A DNA stretch of 64,000 bases from the NCBI GenBank assembly GCA_019633425.1, contig WSUB01000063.1:1-64000 (forward strand), written 5' to 3'. Positions 59,243-64,000 of the stretch are shown piece after piece. The DNA comes from Tulasnella sp. 424 (Eukaryota > Basidiomycota > Agaricomycetes > Cantharellales > Tulasnellaceae). The translations under genes were made by a program, and so were the position numbers. How positions within the stretch are numbered: the stretch's first letter is position 1; the number at the start of each line of letters is the position of its first letter. Below the pieces are notes generated by a model. It had not been told where the DNA came from. It saw only the letters and a program-made list of their open reading frames with translations, and searched no databases.

Positions 59243-61400
59243 GTAGTCACTGTAGGTTGAAGTTAGAAACGGCAGGCGAGAGAGTCGACTTATAAAAGAT
59301 GAAAGAAAAGGAGGCTTGGGGGGCCCGTTGGAATAGGGATTAATTTTGCGATTTTAAGGCTGCGCTGACAGCGCCCGACTCGCTACCAACGGCGTCGCCA
59401 CAACCGGGGCCAGTATACAACAGATACTAAAAAGGAAAATCCAATATAAGGTGCGACTTACTTCGTTGCGTCTAGGAGCGTTATGATTTGCGGGCTCCAT
59501 GAGTAGGTAGCCGCTTGGAGAGCCCCAACGTGGCTAGGCCAGTTGAAGGTTCCAGGCAAAGGGAGACGTGGTAAGGTGAGCATTTCCAGAATTGGGATTG
59601 GGTTGTTGGCGTCGCAAAAAGAGCGCTGGCTGACAGACAGTGATCCAGGGAGAGTAAACACCTAGATGAAAGGCTGACTAATGATGCCGATGAGAAGATA
59701 TACGATCTCGGGATGTGTTTTCGTTGGTTGATGTGGCTACGAGACGCACTCGATAGGTCCGAGTCGAGGTAAAATTGCCAAACGCAGCGGCTGCTGTAAT
59801 CGGCGCTTGATATCGGTAAATGGATAACGCTTTCAGGGTCAGCCACGGCACGCTTAAGGGTGGAGCTTCGGATGGTTTGGAGGGCCGGCTGATCGTGAAG
59901 GGGTGAGCGACCTGGGGTAGCAGCAAGGAGTTGAGAAAGTCGTTCGAGGCTGAGATCGGGTCACGCGCGGGAAGAGACCTATTTGTAACTAATTGACCCC
60001 CTCCTGTACGGCTAGCTTAACACTCATACTATCTCCTCTCGCTAACTATGACGGGCTCGGGATCGATTGAGCGTCTTTTGACGAAGGAGGTCTGATGGTG
60101 CGGCATTATTGGACGATTTGGGGGGGGGAACTAAGCCGAACCCTCGGTCTTGGCTGCATTCTGGACCGAAAACCGACACGCCACTGGACTGCGATTGCGT
60201 CACACACATGTTGCCGAAAGAATACACATTAGCAGATGCCGACCCTCCTTGCAGGTTTAGGTTAGGTCTATTCGGTGGTGTGCCTGGTCGGGGAAGGACG
60301 GAGTCCGTGCTCAAGAGTCAAGACGGTCTTTCCCTTGGGAGGCCGCTAACGCACCTCGCCTTCACACTGCATACGTCTTGGCTCGCTGACTTCTCCAGAG
60401 TGGCCTCCCAATGCTTAACGACCCCCATATCAACCCATACACATTCGCGGTGATAGAATTTCATTCAATCGAGTTCAGGGTCCACAAGGAGTTGAATCAT
60501 CCGGCTCGGAGAAGTGCGACGCCTCGATATGCACTCATGGTATGAAGGAGTGACGACGGACCTGAAACATATTCTTTGAAAAACATCACATCTGTTGCCC
60601 AATGAAACGGACTTCATCTGGGTTTGGAGCGGCAAAGTGGTCGTGCGCTAACTCGGTCCGAGTCCTCCCGAGCTTGTAATCGCAGACTTTGAGGCTGCGG
60701 ACTGCGTCTGATGTAGTCCTTGTGGATTGTACCAACAGCCATTATCAATCAAGACATGAACATTAATAAGACAGCTGGCTGCTAACGTTAACAGCGGAGC
60801 GGAGCTCAAATCACTCGGCTATTCCGTGGGTGTTGGCGTCAATCTTGACTGAGATGGAAGACTACCACAAACCTGTACAGCTGTCATAACATGCGCATTG
60901 GGATAGATTGAATCAAACGTTTCAAATTCGCCAAAAACGAGCAGAGCTGCGGTACCACGTCCGCCATGAGGTGGGCTTGAGTGGCATGGGCAGCCAGCCC
61001 GGGCCATTTACGCTAAGTACTTTTAGGCACTAGACAAGTAAGACGGCGTTCGGGGATTCCATCGTCATGAGATCTGACCTTGATGTTCCCAGAGCTTGTC
61101 CGTGGAATAGGCAGTCCAACGCTTGGGTTCACCTCGTCTGTTGGGCATAGATGTATGTGAGCCCAAGGTCCGCTCCCTCTCTCCCAGAGAAAGAATAGGA
61201 GAAACTCATTCCGAAAATATCGCACCGTTTTGTGTAATCTAAACCGGGTTAACAATTAGACGAATAGGTGGAGGTATCTTTAAACTCTGGAGTGTCTTTT
61301 CCCACAGTTTCACTTCTAGCTTGGGATCTGAACCGCTCCTGAACCAGCTCGCATTTGTCATCTTTCAACTCGACCCCTGCCCCTTCTACCAACACCGTCA
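59243..61400. other. Gene-poor gap between transcription factor and SLT11
   Basis: About 2.16 kb between divergent start codons, the longest gap in the window after the first 1.3 kb. Open frames (59481-59846 minus, 121 codons; 60109-60453 plus, 114 codons; 61013-61255 minus, 80 codons) have no recognised motifs and no convincing splice partners. A G run lies at 60120-60128. It may hold long regulatory sequence for the transcription factor, a non-coding RNA, or a decayed gene. Confidence 0.45.
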
Positions 61401-62788
61401 ATGCCACCAAAAGCCGATATCAATAAAGCAGGATGGGAGCAAGGCGACTTCCCAATATTATGCGAAACCTGTAAGTGCGAGGCCTGCAACTGTTTTGGAA
61501 TGTTCTCTGTTGGCTGAAATATAGGTGTCCATCTTAGGTCTTGGTGACAATGCTTTCGTTCGAATGGTAATTTCAGAGCTATCTCTGTGCCCTCTTACAA
61601 TACTTACATTTATATCATATAGTCTAAGCAAGAATACGGCCGTGAATGTGGTACCTGTACCCGACCTTTCACCGTCTTCCGGTGGAATCCTGGACAAGGC
61701 ATGCGCTTCAAGACTACCGTAATATGTCAAACCTGCGCAAAAGTCAAGAACGTCTGTCAAACATGCTTGCTGGATTTAGAATACGGTTTACCGGTTCAAG
61801 TCCGAGACACAGCCCTTGCTTTGAAAAATCAGGCTCCAACGAGCGATATCAACCGGGAATACTATGCTCAAAATATGGAGCGAGACGTACGAATTATCTT
61901 GTTGTTGCCCTGTCCTTTTGAAGCGCTGACAAGTTGCATGTCTCATTTGTGTAGCTGGAAGGTTCTGGTGGCTTGCCTGACACCCGACGAGCAAATTCGG
62001 CGGGCAAAGAGATGCTCAAATCGTTAGCCCGAACAGACCCCTACTACAAGCGAAATCGACCACATATTTGCTCCTTCTTCGTCAAGGGTGAATGTAAACG
62101 GGGTACTGAATGTCCTTACCGGTAAGCACAATTACGAATCTATTCTGCCTGGAACGGACGATAATGACACTCGGGCTTCGTTATCTTTTCTGCTCGAATA
62201 GCCATGAGATACCGGACAAGAACGAGCTCTCGAACCAAAACATCAAAGACCGTTACTACGGTCGGAACGATCCTGTCGCGAAGAAAATTCTCCGACAGAA
62301 TGCTACTACGCTTGGTTTACAACCTCCAGAAGACCAAAGCATCGTAAGTTCCCTTGCCCTTCTATCGAAATACAACCCTGCTAAGTGTCTGAGGTCCTGT
62401 CGTCTTCTCAGACCTCCCTCTTCCTTACGTCCCTCTCCGAATCCTCGACCGAGCAATCAATACGCGCTGCCCTCGTGGCCTCTTTACCTTCCGTCCCACC
62501 AACAGCGTTCAAATCCGTTGTTCACGTCGCCAAAAACCGGTAAGTGCATAGCGCTCCACCCCCGCGACGCGCGCGCGTGACTGACCTCTCGGCGACTCTT
62601 CGGATCCTCATAGCTGTGCGTTCGTCAACTTCATTGACAGAGCCTCAGCGGAGAAGGCTGCAGATGCATGGGCCTCTGGCGTCGACATCGACGATGCCCG
62701 TGTCTCGGTGAAATGGGGTCGGTCTAGGCCCAAGACCGGCGCTGGGGGAGGCCCTGGGCCAAGCACATCCGTTGCGGCAGCCACCTAA
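61401..62788 (+). CDS. SLT11: Pre-mRNA-splicing factor Slt11/Ecm2 (RBM22-like)
   Basis: NTC-related spliceosome protein that contacts U6 snRNA and helps form the catalytic core. The N-terminus ([23 protein letters not shown]) leads into LGDNAFVRM and a zinc-binding region: [46 protein letters not shown] finger follows ([22 protein letters not shown]), then an RRM-like C-terminus ([28 protein letters not shown]). At the second exon, an acceptor at about 61537 rather than the nearer one at about 61524 is needed to keep the reading frame. Several short introns. Its 3' end faces CCT4, 181 bases away. Confidence 0.93.
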
Positions 62789-62969
62789 ATTGGATAAATC
62801 ACACCCGCCCTCCGGCTTGTAATCTCTCCGATGGCATTCACACTTTATTATATCTGTGATTGTAATTGCACTGCACTTCTCGACATAAAGGACCTCCGGG
62901 CGAAGGGCTACCTCGACAGGTTATCGGCTATCGATTACACAAATAAATCCTTGCACAAGCCGGATTCCG

Positions 62970-64000
62970 TTATCGGGTCAAGTGATAATCGTCAACCTTA
63001 AGGAGTAATGCGACGGTTTCTGTTGCTAGCTCGATCGCACTCGTGGACACGAGTAGTGGCTGAACGACGTCCTCCTCCAGGATGTTCGAGATCAGACCCT
63101 GTAAGGTGGATAATCCGAGGATCAGATATCATGTCCACGGTACGAAAGTCCGCTCACTAAGCCACAGATCCGAACTGCGCTTAGTCGAGGTGTAGCTATT
63201 TGAAAGTACTCACTTTCCGAACATTAATACCAGCATTCTTCTCGCCCATGGCATGGCGGTTTCTTAACTCGGTCACAATAGCGATAGGGTTCAGTCCCGC
63301 GTTTTCTGCCAAGGTCGTTGGAATTACTTCTAGTGCGTCCGCATACGCCTGGAAGCAATATGCCTCCATTCCGCTTAAGGTCTGTGCGTATTGAGACAGC
63401 ATTCTTGAGACATGAATTTCAGGGGCACCTCCCCCTGCAATGAGGGCCCTGATAACAGTACCCAGCGGAAAGGAAGGAGGCGAGAAGCAGAAAGCAGCGC
63501 ATTCGGCAACGTGAAGAGGGGAGATTCCAAAATAGAAAAGGTCGGTCAGTCATTCATTACGTACGAACGCTCGGCGACGGAACCGAATGAAGCGAAAGAA
63601 CCCAAGACTCACCGCTTCTTCACGAGGCAGCGTACCACGCACAGAGCGTCGTGCAAACTTCTTTCGCTCTCTTCCAAGACAAGGCTGTTGGCACCCATAC
63701 ACAGAACGCTGACCGTTCGACCAGGATTCTTCACGCCTGTAATCTTCACGATCCTCGCGCCAGCCGTGTGCTCTTCATCTACCAGGTCCGCATAGCCGAG
63801 CTTGTCTTCAGTAAATGCGTCAATGTCTGCGACGGGTTTGCATCCGAGGGACTTTGAAAGGAACTCGATCTCGTCTCTCTCGACGTCCTTGATAACCATG
63901 ATTTTGAGTTTGGACAGGAAATGTAACGATATGTCCGTGACGGCATCGCGGAGGATGGATTTTTGCATTAAGAGGACGTTGCAGCCGCTCTTCTTGATCT
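62970..64000 (-). CDS. CCT4: T-complex protein 1 subunit delta (CCT4), 3' part
   Basis: Subunit of the cytosolic TRiC/CCT chaperonin that folds actin, tubulin and other proteins. Only the C-terminal portion is in the window; the gene continues beyond 64000. Visible segments are [113 protein letters not shown] and [17 protein letters not shown], ending DDYHLTR. The MQKSILRDA and [10 protein letters not shown] sequences point to the delta subunit. Two longer introns lie at about 63095-63214 and 63450-63607. Confidence 0.94.

Noticed and set aside
49700..59300. Secondary-metabolite gene cluster
   Set aside because: A transporter pair and a Zn2Cys6 factor are present but there is no backbone or tailoring enzyme; the neighbours are housekeeping genes.
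59481..59846. Minus-strand frame of 121 codons upstream of the Zn2Cys6 factor
   Set aside because: No recognisable motif, Ser-rich chance-like composition and no clear splice link to the factor gene, so it is left as part of the gap.

Overview
This window is nuclear DNA from a filamentous basidiomycete fungus, most likely an Agaricomycete. Evidence: nearly every gene is split by many very short introns (about 50-70 bases, GT...AG, once GC...AG); genes are dense and lie on both strands; and the proteins are fungal (Kex2, Sam37, a Ham1-like protein, a Zn(II)2Cys6 factor, a large F-box protein). Species cannot be told from the sequence. No rRNA, tRNA, CRISPR array, prophage or transposon was recognised.

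Layout. 1-1311 has no supportable gene. 1312-8837: aldo/keto reductase, SAM37/metaxin, 26S proteasome ATPase RPT1 (minus) and, divergent from it, the V-ATPase catalytic subunit VMA1. 9301-19553: J-domain/ankyrin protein, GPI transamidase GAA1, TFIID subunit TAF7 (minus), U1 snRNP protein LUC7 (minus), a FlaR-like P-loop protein, and cytochrome c oxidase subunit VIa. 19965-28423: POT1-like telomere protein with an extra N-terminal domain, an unknown protein (minus), and an F-box protein. 29220-44160: SAC3 mRNA export scaffold (minus), KEX2 protease, two unknown proteins (minus) and a Ham1-like protein (minus). 45589-55372: CTF18, followed by a direct tandem duplication. The repeated unit carries the CTF18 3' end plus a DHA2-type MFS transporter, so there are two transporter copies and a dead CTF18 stub. 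55465-64000: spliceosomal YJU2 (minus), a Zn2Cys6 transcription factor (minus), a 2.2 kb gene-poor gap, spliceosomal SLT11/ECM2 and the 3' part of CCT4 (minus, running off the window).

Most genes are single-copy eukaryotic housekeeping genes (proteostasis, splicing, nuclear export, chromosome maintenance) and need not work together. The recent evolution in the window is in the MFS duplication: one copy has an intact start and the other has lost its normal N-terminus. I see no clear previously undescribed system. The best leads are the duplication, the extra domain on the POT1-like protein, the J/ankyrin/RG protein, and two orphan proteins. Exon borders were read by eye from splice signals and protein continuity and would need transcript data for confirmation.
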